The notes: generated by a model not told the origin, from the sequence alone. Positions 25,236-34,599 are shown, counted from the stretch's first letter. The stretch: DNA of 64,000 nt from Chromatiaceae bacterium (GCA_024235175.1 JACKMX010000005.1:372001-436000), one strand, 5' to 3'. Numbers and translations are program-made.

Positions 25236-26333
25236 ATGGTGGATACGAAAACCAAAACTCTTGGTGAAATTCTCAGGCACAGCGGCGTAAGCCGGCGGGG
25301 GTTTTTGAAATTCTGTACCGCAACTGCATCAATGATGGCTTTGCCTCCGGGTATGGTGCCTGCGATTGCGGCAGCGCTCGATAAAGCCCGTCGTCCTTCG
25401 GTCATCTGGCTCTCGTTTCAGGAGTGCACGGGTTGCACGGAATCACTGACACGCAGCCACTCTCCCTCGCTGGAGAATCTGATCTTCGACCACATATCAC
25501 TTGACTACCACCATACGCTGCAGGTGGCTTCCGGTGATGCCGCCGAGGCGGCCAGGGAAGAGGCAATGCATGCCAACGCGGGTAGCTATCTGGTGGTCGT
25601 GGACGGATCCATCCCGCTGGGTAATCCGGGTTATTCGACCACTGCAGGCTTTAGCAATCTGCAGATTCTGGAAGAGACTGCAGCGGGTGCTGCGGCGGTC
25701 ATTGCCGTGGGTACCTGTGCTGCATTCGGGGGGCTGCCAAAAGCCGATCCCAATCCTACCGGTGCGGTTTCGGTCAGGGATATAGTCACCGACAAACCGG
25801 TAATCAACGTATCGGGATGTCCGCCGATTCCGGTCGTTATCACCGGTGTCCTGGCCCATTATCTGACCTTTGGAACTTTGCCCGAACTCGATCAGTACGG
25901 GCGTCCCAAAGCTTTCTACGGCACCAGTATTCACGATCGCTGCTACCGCCGTCCGTTTTATGACAAAGGTCTGTTCGCGAGCACCTTTGATGATGAGGGG
26001 GCCAGGAGTGGCTGGTGTCTCTACAAGCTCGGATGCAAGGGACCAATGACATACAACGCCTGTGCAACGGCAAAGTGGAACGAGGGCACCAGTTGGCCGG
26101 TCGAATCCGGGCACGGCTGTCTCGGCTGTTCTCAACCCGATTTCTGGGATGCCGGAGGTTTTTACAATGCGCTCTCGATTCCTGTCGGTGAACTCTCCCG
26201 CACCGTAAGTTACGCAACAGCGGCAGGATTGGGCCTGGGTGCTGTGGCAGCGGGAATCAACCACCGGAGTAAAGTGGAGGCCAACAGGCGGCATGGCGAG
26301 GTCACTGTAGATGATCTGGAGAAAACATCATGA
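25236..26333 (+). CDS. hynS: [NiFe] hydrogenase small subunit, Isp-associated type
   Basis: 365 aa. A twin-arginine signal (SRRGFLKF) exports the folded enzyme. The proximal [4Fe-4S] site has the plain ECTGC motif, not the CTCC of oxygen-tolerant enzymes, plus GTCAAFGG and SGCPPIP. The distal and medial clusters are formed by HDRCYRR, GWCLYKLGCKGP, NACATAKWN and GHGCLGCSQPDFWD. A C-terminal hydrophobic helix (YATAAGLGLGAVAAG) anchors it in the membrane. I chose the ATG at 25236, preceded by GGAGG. The gene overlaps isp1 by an ATGA. Neighbours identify it as the HynS type of purple sulfur bacteria. Confidence 0.95.
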   Translation: MVDTKTKTLGEILRHSGVSRRGFLKFCTATASMMALPPGMVPAIAAALDKARRPSVIWLSFQECTGCTESLTRSHSPSLENLIFDHISLDYHHTLQVASGDAAEAAREEAMHANAGSYLVVVDGSIPLGNPGYSTTAGFSNLQILEETAAGAAAVIAVGTCAAFGGLPKADPNPTGAVSVRDIVTDKPVINVSGCPPIPVVITGVLAHYLTFGTLPELDQYGRPKAFYGTSIHDRCYRRPFYDKGLFASTFDDEGARSGWCLYKLGCKGPMTYNACATAKWNEGTSWPVESGHGCLGCSQPDFWDAGGFYNALSIPVGELSRTVSYATAAGLGLGAVAAGINHRSKVEANRRHGEVTVDDLEKTS

Positions 26334-26992
26334 ATGAATCGATGGATTTTCTCTTATGGACCAGGGGTACCGCATTCGACGTGTCGGTTGCGATTTTCAT
26401 TGTCGGTATGCTTATCCGTCTGTTCGAGATTGTCTCGCTCGGACGCGGGCGCGATCTTGCAGCGCCCAGGGGCACCGAGTTTCTGCCCGGAATCAGAACT
26501 ATCCTATCCAGGACACTGCCGTATGGCGGCACATTTAAACGGCAACCGCTGACGGTCATTGCCGGCTACCTGTTTCATATCGGACTGCTGGTCAGCCTGT
26601 TGCTGTTTATTCCGCATATCGAGCTGTTTCGTGAAACTTTCGGTTTTGGGTGGCCCGGCCTGCCCAATCCGATAGTCGACGCGGCCGCCGTATTGGGTAT
26701 CACGGGCCTGCTGGCGGCACTTTGGAACCGCCTGACCAATCCGGTTATGAAGATGCTCAGTGATAGTGAAGACTATCTGGTCTGGATACTTACCTTTCTT
26801 CCGTTGCTGACCGGTTATCTTGCATATCACCGGATGATCAATCCATACCCGTTGGCGATGGGGCTGCATATTCTGAGCATTGAGCTGTTGCTGGTGCTGT
26901 TTCCGTTCACCAAGCTGATGCATACATTCACCCTGTTTCTCGCGCGCTGGTACAACGGCGCCATGAGCGGCCGAAGGGGGGTTGAGTCATGA
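26330..26992 (+). CDS. isp1: Hydrogenase membrane subunit Isp1 (cytochrome b, NarI-like)
   Basis: 220 aa integral membrane protein with about five helices. His residues placed in helices for heme b ligation include those in GYLFHIGLL, LFIPHIELF, MGLHILSIE and KLMHTFTLF, in the manner of NarI and DsrM-type cytochromes. It passes electrons between the hydrogenase small subunit and Isp2 or the quinone pool. It overlaps hynS upstream by 4 nt and isp2 downstream by 4 nt, so the three genes are translationally coupled. Confidence 0.9.
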   Translation: MNESMDFLLWTRGTAFDVSVAIFIVGMLIRLFEIVSLGRGRDLAAPRGTEFLPGIRTILSRTLPYGGTFKRQPLTVIAGYLFHIGLLVSLLLFIPHIELFRETFGFGWPGLPNPIVDAAAVLGITGLLAALWNRLTNPVMKMLSDSEDYLVWILTFLPLLTGYLAYHRMINPYPLAMGLHILSIELLLVLFPFTKLMHTFTLFLARWYNGAMSGRRGVES

Positions 26993-28254
26993 CCGGAGCA
27001 ACCTTGGAACGCGGATTAAATGCTTTTAAGGAGCAGGTGGATGCGCCGGTTGCTGCCTTCTTCTCCAGTTGCGTCAACTGCGGTATGTGCGCCGAAGCAT
27101 GCCTCTTCTATACCGAAACCGGTGACCCCAAGTATACCCCGATCCGAAAGCTGGAGCCTCTGCGCAGGGTCTGGGAGCAGGAGTATACGGTGCTCGGCAA
27201 GCTGAAAAAGATGTTGGGATTGGCCAGGCCGGTAACCGATGAACTGCTGCAGGAGTGGCAGGAGCTGTTGTACGACAGCTGTACCCTGTGTGGCCGTTGT
27301 GCCATGGTCTGCCCGGTGGGCAACGATATCTCTTATATGGTGAGAAAGGCACGCGAGGGGATGGTGGCATCGGGCAACTCCCCCGCAGATGTCAGGTCTG
27401 CCGCTGAACGGGCTGTCCGCATCGGCAGTCCCATGGGCCTGAAATACAAGGCACTTGCAGCACAGATCAAACGTATCGAAACGGAGAGCGGCATCAAGAT
27501 ACCATTGGATGTGGAGGGGGCTGACTATATGCCGCTGCTCTCTTCCATGGAGATAATAAACTTCCCCGAATATATCGAAGCGCTTGCCAGGATCTTCAGG
27601 CAGGCAAAGGTGAGCTGGACGCTCTGCTCCGAAGCATTCGAAGCAACCAATACGGGTATTCAGATCGGATCGAGCGATATCGCCAGGGAACTCGTGCAGC
27701 GCATTGTCGACGGAGCAGAAAAACTCAGGGTCAAATGCGTAATCGCGCCGGAGTGTGGACATGCTTACACCTCGATACGCTGGGAGGGCCCAAACCTGAT
27801 TGGCCGGCCGTTTCCCTTCAAGGTATTGCACATCCTCGAACTGCTCGATGAGTTGCGGGCCAGCGGCAGGATTAAGACCGAAAACCTCTCAAACGAGCGC
27901 ATGACCTTCCATGATCCCTGCTCCATTGTACGCAAGGGAGGCGTGATCGACTCACCGCGTGAACTGATGGCGATGGTCAGCACCAATTTTGTTGAGATGC
28001 AGGATCACGGTAAATGGAACTGGTGCTGCGGCGGCGGTGGTGGTGTCAGCGCCAACACCAATGCTGAAGCTTTACGCTTAAAGGTATTCAAGCGCAAGAA
28101 GGATCAGATCGAGCAGACCGGCGCCACCAAATTGATTACAGCCTGCGCCAACTGCCGTCTGGTGATCGAGGAGGGGCTTGAAGAGTACCATGTCGAACTG
28201 CCACTTGAGGGGTTGACCGAGCTGGTGGCCCAGCATCTGGTTGAGGATAAATGA
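26989..28254 (+). CDS. isp2: Hydrogenase-associated iron-sulfur protein Isp2 (HdrD-like)
   Basis: 421 aa, cytoplasmic. Two [4Fe-4S] ferredoxin motifs, CVNCGMCAEAC (about 23) and CTLCGRCAMVCP (about 99), are followed by CCG-type domains. The C-terminal one is complete: a Cys near CSIVRKGG, CCGGGGG, then CANC. The N-terminal one is partial (LCSEAFEATN, then CVIAPECGHA, without a CC pair). HdrD and DsrK have the same build and carry a special [4Fe-4S] cluster for thiol/disulfide chemistry. With Isp1 it would form a DsrMK/HdrED-like module connecting hydrogenase to cytoplasmic electron carriers. One base separates its stop codon from the hynL start. Confidence 0.9.
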   Translation: MTGATLERGLNAFKEQVDAPVAAFFSSCVNCGMCAEACLFYTETGDPKYTPIRKLEPLRRVWEQEYTVLGKLKKMLGLARPVTDELLQEWQELLYDSCTLCGRCAMVCPVGNDISYMVRKAREGMVASGNSPADVRSAAERAVRIGSPMGLKYKALAAQIKRIETESGIKIPLDVEGADYMPLLSSMEIINFPEYIEALARIFRQAKVSWTLCSEAFEATNTGIQIGSSDIARELVQRIVDGAEKLRVKCVIAPECGHAYTSIRWEGPNLIGRPFPFKVLHILELLDELRASGRIKTENLSNERMTFHDPCSIVRKGGVIDSPRELMAMVSTNFVEMQDHGKWNWCCGGGGGVSANTNAEALRLKVFKRKKDQIEQTGATKLITACANCRLVIEEGLEEYHVELPLEGLTELVAQHLVEDK

Positions 28255-28255
28255 T

Positions 28256-29980
28256 ATGAGCGGACGTTTGGTCATTGACCCCATCACCCGTATCGAGGGT
28301 CATCTTCGCATCGAGGCCCAGATGGAGGGCAACAGGGTGGGGCAGGCATACTCCTCCGGCACTATGGTGAGGGGCATTGAGACGATTCTGAAGGGACGTG
28401 ATCCACGGGATGCCTGGGCCTTCGCTCAGCGCATCTGTGGCGTCTGCACATTGGTTCACGGCATGGCGTCGATACGTGCGGTGGAGAATGCGCTCAACTA
28501 TGAAATTCCAAAAAACGCCCAGCTAATCCGGAACCTGATGATCGGGGCGCAGTATATCCATGACCATGTCATGCATTTCTACCACCTGCATGCACTCGAT
28601 TGGGTGGATGTGGTTTCCGCACTCAAGGCGGATCCCAAGGCTACTTCGGAACTTGCCCAGTCGCTGGGCAGTTGGCCCAACTCCTCGCCCGGATATTTTT
28701 CAGATACCAGAAAGAGACTGGCGAACTTTGTCGAATCCGGTCAGCTGGGTATTTTTGCTAATGGTTACTGGGGACACGAACAGTATAAACTGCCGCCGGA
28801 AGCCAATCTGATGGCGGTGGCGCACTATCTCGAAGCGCTCGTATGGCAGCGGGATGTAGTGAAGCTGCACACCATTTTCGGCGGCAAGAACCCGCACCCC
28901 AATTTCCTGGTTGGCGGTGTCGCATCACCCATAGATCTCAACTCCGACTCTGCAATCAATGCCAAACGGTTGTCCCAGATTCAGGATGTCATAACCACAA
29001 TGCGCCAGTTCGTCGATCAGGTCTATCTGCCGGACACACTGGCGATAGCCTCATTCTATAAAGACTGGTTCAAACGGGGTGAGGGGCTCGGCAATTTTCT
29101 CTGCTACGGGGACTTGCCGGCTGTCAGCATGAATGAACCTTCCGGCTTTCTGTTTCCGGCGGGGGTTATTCTGGACCGGGATCTGAGCCGTGTGCACGAA
29201 ATTGACGTACATGACAAAGCTCAGATACAGGAGTACGTAGCCCATTCCTGGTATGAATACGGCGCCGGCAAAAGCACAGCTCTGCATCCCTACGATGGTG
29301 AAACCAATCTGGATTACACGGGACCTGAGCCACCCTTCGAGCATCTGGTGGTGGAGGACCCCTATTCATGGATCAAATCTCCCAGATGGAGAGACAAGGC
29401 GATGGAGGTTGGTCCGCTCTCCAGGGTGCTTATGATGTACGCCAACGGGCACGAACCGACCAGGGAGCTGGCGGGTTTCGCACTCAAGCAGCTGGAGCTT
29501 CCGATTGATGCCCTATTTTCAACGCTGGGCCGTACGGCCGCCCGGACGCTGGAATCAAAATTGTTGGCTGACGCCATGCAGAGTTGGTTTGACGATCTGT
29601 TGGCCAACATCAAAAGCGGAGACACCAGGACTTTCAATGAGCTCCTTTGGGAGCCCTCCACCTGGCCGGACCGATGTCAGGGAGCTGGTTTTACCGAGGC
29701 TCCCCGCGGCGCTCTGGGCCACTGGATAGTGATCGAAAACAGAAAGATCGCCAATTATCAGGCGATCGTACCATCGACCTGGAACGCCGGTCCGCGCGAT
29801 GCATCGGGACAGCCCGGTGCTTACGAAGCGGCGTTGCAGGATGAGCATACACTTGCAGACAGTTCACAACCTTTGGAGATATTGCGCACAATACACAGCT
29901 TCGATCCCTGCATTGCCTGCGCCGTTCATCTGTCGGACGAAGATGGCGAGGAGTTGCTAAGGATTCAGATAACACAGTAG
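28256..29980 (+). CDS. hynL: [NiFe] hydrogenase large subunit
   Basis: 574 aa. The nickel-binding Cys pairs are RICGVC (L1) and DPCIACAVH (L2), with the N-terminal RIEGH signature. After the L2 His a 16-residue tail (LSDEDGEELLRIQITQ) remains for the maturation protease. The fold length is normal for a periplasmic group 1 enzyme. It is the last gene of hynS-isp1-isp2-hynL; large and small subunit genes split by two electron-transfer genes is the signature order of this hydrogenase type. I start at the ATG at 28256; an in-frame ATG at 28241 lies inside isp2 and is less likely. Confidence 0.95.
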   Translation: MSGRLVIDPITRIEGHLRIEAQMEGNRVGQAYSSGTMVRGIETILKGRDPRDAWAFAQRICGVCTLVHGMASIRAVENALNYEIPKNAQLIRNLMIGAQYIHDHVMHFYHLHALDWVDVVSALKADPKATSELAQSLGSWPNSSPGYFSDTRKRLANFVESGQLGIFANGYWGHEQYKLPPEANLMAVAHYLEALVWQRDVVKLHTIFGGKNPHPNFLVGGVASPIDLNSDSAINAKRLSQIQDVITTMRQFVDQVYLPDTLAIASFYKDWFKRGEGLGNFLCYGDLPAVSMNEPSGFLFPAGVILDRDLSRVHEIDVHDKAQIQEYVAHSWYEYGAGKSTALHPYDGETNLDYTGPEPPFEHLVVEDPYSWIKSPRWRDKAMEVGPLSRVLMMYANGHEPTRELAGFALKQLELPIDALFSTLGRTAARTLESKLLADAMQSWFDDLLANIKSGDTRTFNELLWEPSTWPDRCQGAGFTEAPRGALGHWIVIENRKIANYQAIVPSTWNAGPRDASGQPGAYEAALQDEHTLADSSQPLEILRTIHSFDPCIACAVHLSDEDGEELLRIQITQ

Positions 29981-30049
29981 GCGGCCTGCACCGGCTCTTA
30001 TAAAATATCGGTTAGAATGAGGCCATGAAAACTGACCGGTCTGGGGGCA

Positions 30050-30571
30050 ATGGATATACCGACAAACAAGAAACTGGTGTGTATAACGGGCACTGTCTGG
30101 AGCGGCAGCCGCAGTGCTCCGAGGCGGCTGCTCGTGAAAAACGGCTTTATCCGCCCAATCTGGTTCACCACCGGAAGCCAAATAAATGATGCGGGATACA
30201 AGCACCTATCCGAAACAGAATTTCATCTGCAACATGCCGGAGGTGGAGTGCTGGCCCACATCCAGTATGGCGGGAACTATATTGGAATCCTGAAGCAGGA
30301 GCTGGAATCAGCCCTGAATGAATCGGAGAGGGGGGCGCTTGTGGTGGGGCCGCAGGAGATAGCAGCCCAGATTGCTGGTGCGCTGCCAGGAACGGTTGTA
30401 TTTGCTTTGAAAGAGAGGGCTATGACGCTCTCCCCAGAACTTAATGAAGTTCAAAAAATGGGCAAGTTGCACCGTATCGACGTTGATGTACTGCAGCCGG
30501 GTGCCTGGACCGAAGCATATGCGCTGATTTGCGAAAAACTCGGACTTGAAGCGCATAACAGCCCATTTTAA
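30050..30571 (+). CDS. Guanylate-kinase-like protein with altered P-loop
   Basis: 173 aa. The layout follows guanylate kinase: an N-terminal strand and P-loop position, a phospho-acceptor region (IWFTTG where GMK has TTRxPRxGE), SETEFHLQ (GMK F-NHxEF), YGGNYIGILKQEL (matching GMK YGT), then GALVVGPQEIAAQIAG and VVFALKE. The P-loop reads GTVWSGSRS: the Walker A Lys is Arg and the spacing is changed, and the GMP-binding Arg-rich loop is not conserved. It is therefore unlikely to be an ordinary kinase. It starts 69 bp after hynL on the same strand. A regulatory or cofactor role in hydrogenase expression is only a guess. Confidence 0.65.
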   Translation: MDIPTNKKLVCITGTVWSGSRSAPRRLLVKNGFIRPIWFTTGSQINDAGYKHLSETEFHLQHAGGGVLAHIQYGGNYIGILKQELESALNESERGALVVGPQEIAAQIAGALPGTVVFALKERAMTLSPELNEVQKMGKLHRIDVDVLQPGAWTEAYALICEKLGLEAHNSPF

Positions 30572-30610
30572 GTCAATTTTTTTCTACTGGACGGCATCAT
30601 ACCGGCCGAA

Positions 30611-31294
30611 TCAGAATCCCAGCTTCTCCAACAGATCGCTTTCCACGTTTTCTGATACCGAAACTGCTTTATCGGCAGCTTTTTTACGGCTGGACACCGC
30701 TTCGTCGATAATCTTGTCCGGGTTGATTTCACCCTGTTTTTCAAACTCCTTGAGCTGGATGAATTCTGTTTTATCAACCGCGAATTCGAGATAGAAAATA
30801 TTATTTTGAGCGGTTTTACAGGTCACTCTCCTGGCTTGTGGGCGATCCAGATTGGTGTGTATCGAGATCATTACCTCTTTGTTTATCGCCAGCATTTTGG
30901 GCTGGTTTTGACTGATCGAGGTGAGCAGTTCCTGTCCCACCTTGCAGGTAAAATCCCCCACGATCTGGTTCATCAGCTCACCCATAACATTACCCACTTC
31001 GTCTGATGTGTGCTGAGTTGCCAGTTCTGTACGGGGTATACCCATGCTAAGCAGATAAGTCTGATAAATTTCGAGTGCGGCAGCCGCTGTAAAGTTGGCG
31101 ACAACCAAGCCGGAAAAACCCCCATCAAAGAGAACGAAACAGCTGATATCGGGCTTCAGGCAGGTCTTGTTGATTTTCTGTACCATGGGGGAATAGCTGA
31201 TCTCGGAGCCGGTGGCGGAGGCAAGAACCTCGAATACCGACTCACAGAGCATTAATAATATGCCATCTGTGGATACCTTTTTTTCTGTAGACAT
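30611..31294 (-). CDS. DUF3334 family (CheX-like) protein
   Basis: 228 aa, cytoplasmic. The central part has the CheX/FliY-type features: ELATQHTSDEVGNVMGELMN and QIVGDFTCKVGQELL, with the conserved E-N pair (DEVGN) found in CheY-phosphatase-fold proteins. The N-terminus VSTDGILLMLCESVFEVLAS and the C-terminal helix region are typical of the uncharacterised DUF3334 family. I start at the ATG at 31294; 27 further in-frame codons upstream do not resemble the family. It is divergent from the HDOD gene across a 171-bp gap, which suggests both belong to signal transduction or motility control. Confidence 0.75.
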   Translation of the reverse strand: MSTEKKVSTDGILLMLCESVFEVLASATGSEISYSPMVQKINKTCLKPDISCFVLFDGGFSGLVVANFTAAAALEIYQTYLLSMGIPRTELATQHTSDEVGNVMGELMNQIVGDFTCKVGQELLTSISQNQPKMLAINKEVMISIHTNLDRPQARRVTCKTAQNNIFYLEFAVDKTEFIQLKEFEKQGEINPDKIIDEAVSSRKKAADKAVSVSENVESDLLEKLGF

Positions 31295-31465
31295 TCGTCC
31301 TATCCTGTTATTTTGCTGCTTCAATTGGTTCGGATAACCCGTAAAAACTGCCTGGTGTACATCTGTTAGCGGCAAACGAGGTTATAAACTGAAGAAAGTT
31401 CCCAGTTTCATAAGGGCCGGCGAAAGGGTCAGCACTCTCTTGTTACGAACAAAGCGATAGATCAT

Positions 31466-32341
31466 ATGAATCCGAAAACAGCCAAGGAACTTGTTGCCAG
31501 TATTGAGCAGGTGGTCTCGCTGCCTGAGGTCTGCCTCAGAATTAACGAAATGGTTGAGGATGAGAGCAGTTCTGCGGATGATATTTCGCAGGTGATCATG
31601 CAGGATGCGAATCTGAGTGCCCGTCTGTTGCGCCTGGTGAACAGCGCTTATTATGGACTTCCCGGGAAAGTGGCTACCATTTCCAGGGCAATAACCTTTG
31701 TTGGAACCACAGAACTTCGCGATCTTACACTTGTTACCGCCAGCTGCAACCTGTTCAGCGGTATTCCCAGCAGTATGATCAATATGAAGGATTTCTGGCA
31801 TTTTTCGATCGCAACCGGCATCCTCTCCCGGCAATTTGCAAGGCAGTGCATTCAGCTGCATCCGGAACGAATGTTTGTGATAGGGGTGCTGCACGATATC
31901 GGCCGTCTGGTGGTGCTATGGCATCTGACCTCTCAGGCGCGGGATATACTGTTGATTGCCCACGGAAAAAATCAACTGTTTGCAGGCGCCGAGGAGGAGG
32001 TTTTGGGTTTTACCCACTGTGATGTGGGCTATGAGCTGGCGCAAAGCTGGCAGCTGCCCCAGAGCATATCCAACGCGATCCGCCATCATCACGATCCCGC
32101 AAGTGCAACCGAGCACCTGTTGGAGAGCGCGATACTTCATATCGCTCAGGCGCTTGCGTATGATCTGGTCTGGCCCAGTGAGACGGACAGCTCAACCGAC
32201 AGCATAGATGCACAAGCCTGGGGTATAACCGGATTGTCTCTGGAGCAATGCCGGGAGATGCTGGGAGAAGTTGGGCTGCAGATAATGGAACTCTACACTT
32301 TGCTGGTGGGGAATGCTGTGCGGCGCAGAACACCGGCCTGA
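31466..32341 (+). CDS. HDOD domain protein
   Basis: 291 aa with an HDOD domain covering about residues 5-215: LPEVCLRINEMVED, SQVIMQDANLSARLLRLVNS and SAYYGLPGKVATISRAITF are the conserved N-terminal helices, followed by FVIGVLHDIGRLV and CDVGYELAQSW. The family is related to HD phosphohydrolases but has lost part of the metal site; members act in signalling and motility without known catalysis. A short C-terminal helical tail ends the protein. The gene converges with the phosphoribosyltransferase gene with only 2 bp between stop codons. Confidence 0.9.
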   Translation: MNPKTAKELVASIEQVVSLPEVCLRINEMVEDESSSADDISQVIMQDANLSARLLRLVNSAYYGLPGKVATISRAITFVGTTELRDLTLVTASCNLFSGIPSSMINMKDFWHFSIATGILSRQFARQCIQLHPERMFVIGVLHDIGRLVVLWHLTSQARDILLIAHGKNQLFAGAEEEVLGFTHCDVGYELAQSWQLPQSISNAIRHHHDPASATEHLLESAILHIAQALAYDLVWPSETDSSTDSIDAQAWGITGLSLEQCREMLGEVGLQIMELYTLLVGNAVRRRTPA

Positions 32342-32343
32342 AG

Positions 32344-32907
32344 TCAGACACCGACCTCTTCGATCAACTCCCGCAGTCCGGGCTTGAAGTTTAACATCTC
32401 CTCATCGGTCAATCCGTCCAGCTCGTGCGGGAATACCAGCCAACAGTCTGTTTGGTGAATGTAATAGTCCGGTATCATATCCGTACGATTATTCCCGGGT
32501 TTGAACCAGGGTGTCGCAATGCGAATGTTTTCAGGCGTATTGCGGCGTGCTTTCTCCCGCAAAGCATCGATTATCGCCTTGACGCTCAATCCGCTGTCGA
32601 AAACATCGTCCACAATGAGCAGGGAGTCGCTCCAATTGATATTGTCCAGAAGGTAGTGCAGGCCGTGAACCTGCACTTCCTTTGACCTCTGTCCTATGCC
32701 GGTATATGAGGTGGTGCGTATTGCTATATGGTCGGTTTTCACGCCGTAGCGGTCGAGAATCTCCTGGACTGCAATTCCCACCGGTGTTCCGCCCCTCCAG
32801 ACGCCAACAATAAAATTCGGACGAAAACCACTTTTAATGATTTCCAGTCCCAGCCTGAAGGAATCGAGCAACAGATCATGGGCGCCGATATAGATTTTCT
32901 CGTTCAT
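32344..32907 (-). CDS. Purine phosphoribosyltransferase family protein
   Basis: 187 aa. The PRPP-binding motif LLIVDDVFDSGLS is intact, and VGVWRGGTPVG forms the PPi loop. Together with TTSYTGIGQRSKEVQ (flexible loop) and the C-terminal PDYYIHQTDCWLVFPHEL it resembles hypoxanthine or xanthine phosphoribosyltransferases, which salvage purine bases with PRPP. The length is normal. Which base is used cannot be read from sequence. It stands alone on the minus strand. Confidence 0.85.
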   Translation of the reverse strand: MNEKIYIGAHDLLLDSFRLGLEIIKSGFRPNFIVGVWRGGTPVGIAVQEILDRYGVKTDHIAIRTTSYTGIGQRSKEVQVHGLHYLLDNINWSDSLLIVDDVFDSGLSVKAIIDALREKARRNTPENIRIATPWFKPGNNRTDMIPDYYIHQTDCWLVFPHELDGLTDEEMLNFKPGLRELIEEVGV

Positions 32908-33144
32908 AACTCGATCAGATCAAAAAAACCAGTGATAGTGTACGCTTGGGGAGTTTATCTGTTAACCGTTTCCACGGGCGTCAGGCTATCTCTTCTTCAT
33001 TAAGGAGGACAAACAGAACTGGAATCCTGGTATTCTTCGCATTAGTGATAAAATCCGCCATTATCATTAAAGAATCGGCAGCGGATTCCTGTGCCGCAAG
33101 GATGCTTTCCTTATCGATTTGGGTAATCTGGAACGGCCCTGAGC

Positions 33145-34599
33145 ATGATGCAACTCCACGAGCGATTCAAACCCTACCCGATTCCGCTTGCTATTCGCTG
33201 GTCGGTCAGTATAGCTGCGCTGATAACTCTGGTTATGGCGCTGTTGGGATGGTTTCTCATTGAGCAGCAGCAGGTAAGTTACCGACAGCAGACCGACCTG
33301 CTCGGTGAAATGATCATAGATCAGTTTGCCCGCTCGGCCAGCGAACCGCTGATGGCTGATGACATTCTGTCGCTGGAAGTGCTGGTCAGCGAACAGGAGA
33401 AAAATGAGTTGATCATCGGCATGCAGCTGTTCGATCTTTCAGGCAACACATTGGCAAGGGCGGGAGCGCGGCCTTTTGACGGTGTGCAGGAGGGGGAGGA
33501 GATCATTAAACAGGAGGTGCTTACAGAGGGCAGAAGTACTCAGGCATGGACAAATAGTGATGCGAGCACAGTCTCTTATCTGAAGCCCGTGTCGTTTCAG
33601 AACACCCAGGTTGGCTATGCACTCATGGCTATCGATCTACAACCCCTGGAACGCGATTTGCGTGCTACGTTGAATGCGTTGATTCTGACCACGTTGGGAT
33701 TAATTGCTGTTGGTGTTCTGCTTGCGTTCCCTCTCGCTTATCGCTTCTGCCGACCAATCCATCATCTGGTCGCAGCAGGAGAGGCGTTCGACAGGGGTGA
33801 TATCTGTGAGGTGAAATTACCGAATAGAGAAGATGAAATAGGCCGTGTGCTGACCACATTCCGTAAGATGGCAGATGGTATGGAAGCGAAACGCCACGTG
33901 GAAAAAGCGTTGTCCCGCTACCTTTCCCCCAGTATTGCGGAGAAGGTGATTTCCGATCATGGAGAGTGTTCACTGGGAGGGGTGAGAAGCGAAGGCAGTG
34001 TACTGTTTTGCGATATTGTTGGATTTACAGAACTCTCAGAGCAGCTTGAACTGGAGGATTTGGCCAATCTTCTGAATGAGTTCTTCCACTACTTTGCGGT
34101 TGCCGGGAACAGCTGTCATGGGACTGTGGACAAGTTCATTGGCGATTGCGTTATGATTGTGTTCGGCATTCCCAATTACGATGAACTCCATGGTATTCAT
34201 GCGCTCACCAGTGCTGTCCTCATGCAATTGGTGGCTGAACGTATCAATGAGAGGCGGGCTGCCAAAGGTGAGAATACGATTCAATTCCGCATCGGCATCA
34301 ATAGCGGAATCATGCTGGAAGGTAATCTGGGTAGTCATGAGCGTATGCAGTATACGGTTGTGGGGGATACGGTGAATGTGGCGTCCCGTATTTGCGGTCT
34401 GGCGGATCCCGGCAGTGTGCTGTTGACGGGCGAAGCCGCCTCTCAGCCGGGTATGCAGGAGTATGTTAAACCCAGTAGCCGGGGAATGGTTATGGTGAAG
34501 GGTAGAAAGGGCCCGATTCTGGCTTATGAAACCGATATCGCTCTGTTTCGGGATGATGATCTGTTCAGGAAAAGCCTCGATTCGATATTTCCGGAATGA
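33145..34599 (+). CDS. Membrane adenylate cyclase with HAMP domain
   Basis: 484 aa. A transmembrane helix (about 18-43), an extracytoplasmic sensor of about 135 residues, a second helix (about 178-200), a HAMP linker (to about 255) and a class III cyclase domain (275-465). The two metal Asp are in VLFCDIVGFTEL and FIGDCVMIVFG; the base-specifying pair is Lys (DKFIGD) and Asp (VVGDTVNVASR), which indicates ATP rather than GTP; the transition-state Asn and Arg are in VNVASRI. It should be an active adenylate cyclase regulated by an external signal. The stop codon overlaps the start of the next gene. Confidence 0.92.
   Translation: MMQLHERFKPYPIPLAIRWSVSIAALITLVMALLGWFLIEQQQVSYRQQTDLLGEMIIDQFARSASEPLMADDILSLEVLVSEQEKNELIIGMQLFDLSGNTLARAGARPFDGVQEGEEIIKQEVLTEGRSTQAWTNSDASTVSYLKPVSFQNTQVGYALMAIDLQPLERDLRATLNALILTTLGLIAVGVLLAFPLAYRFCRPIHHLVAAGEAFDRGDICEVKLPNREDEIGRVLTTFRKMADGMEAKRHVEKALSRYLSPSIAEKVISDHGECSLGGVRSEGSVLFCDIVGFTELSEQLELEDLANLLNEFFHYFAVAGNSCHGTVDKFIGDCVMIVFGIPNYDELHGIHALTSAVLMQLVAERINERRAAKGENTIQFRIGINSGIMLEGNLGSHERMQYTVVGDTVNVASRICGLADPGSVLLTGEAASQPGMQEYVKPSSRGMVMVKGRKGPILAYETDIALFRDDDLFRKSLDSIFPE

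Noticed and set aside
33003..33010. AAGGAGG-like ribosome-binding site at 33001-33008
   Set aside because: No plausible coding frame begins within range on the plus strand.
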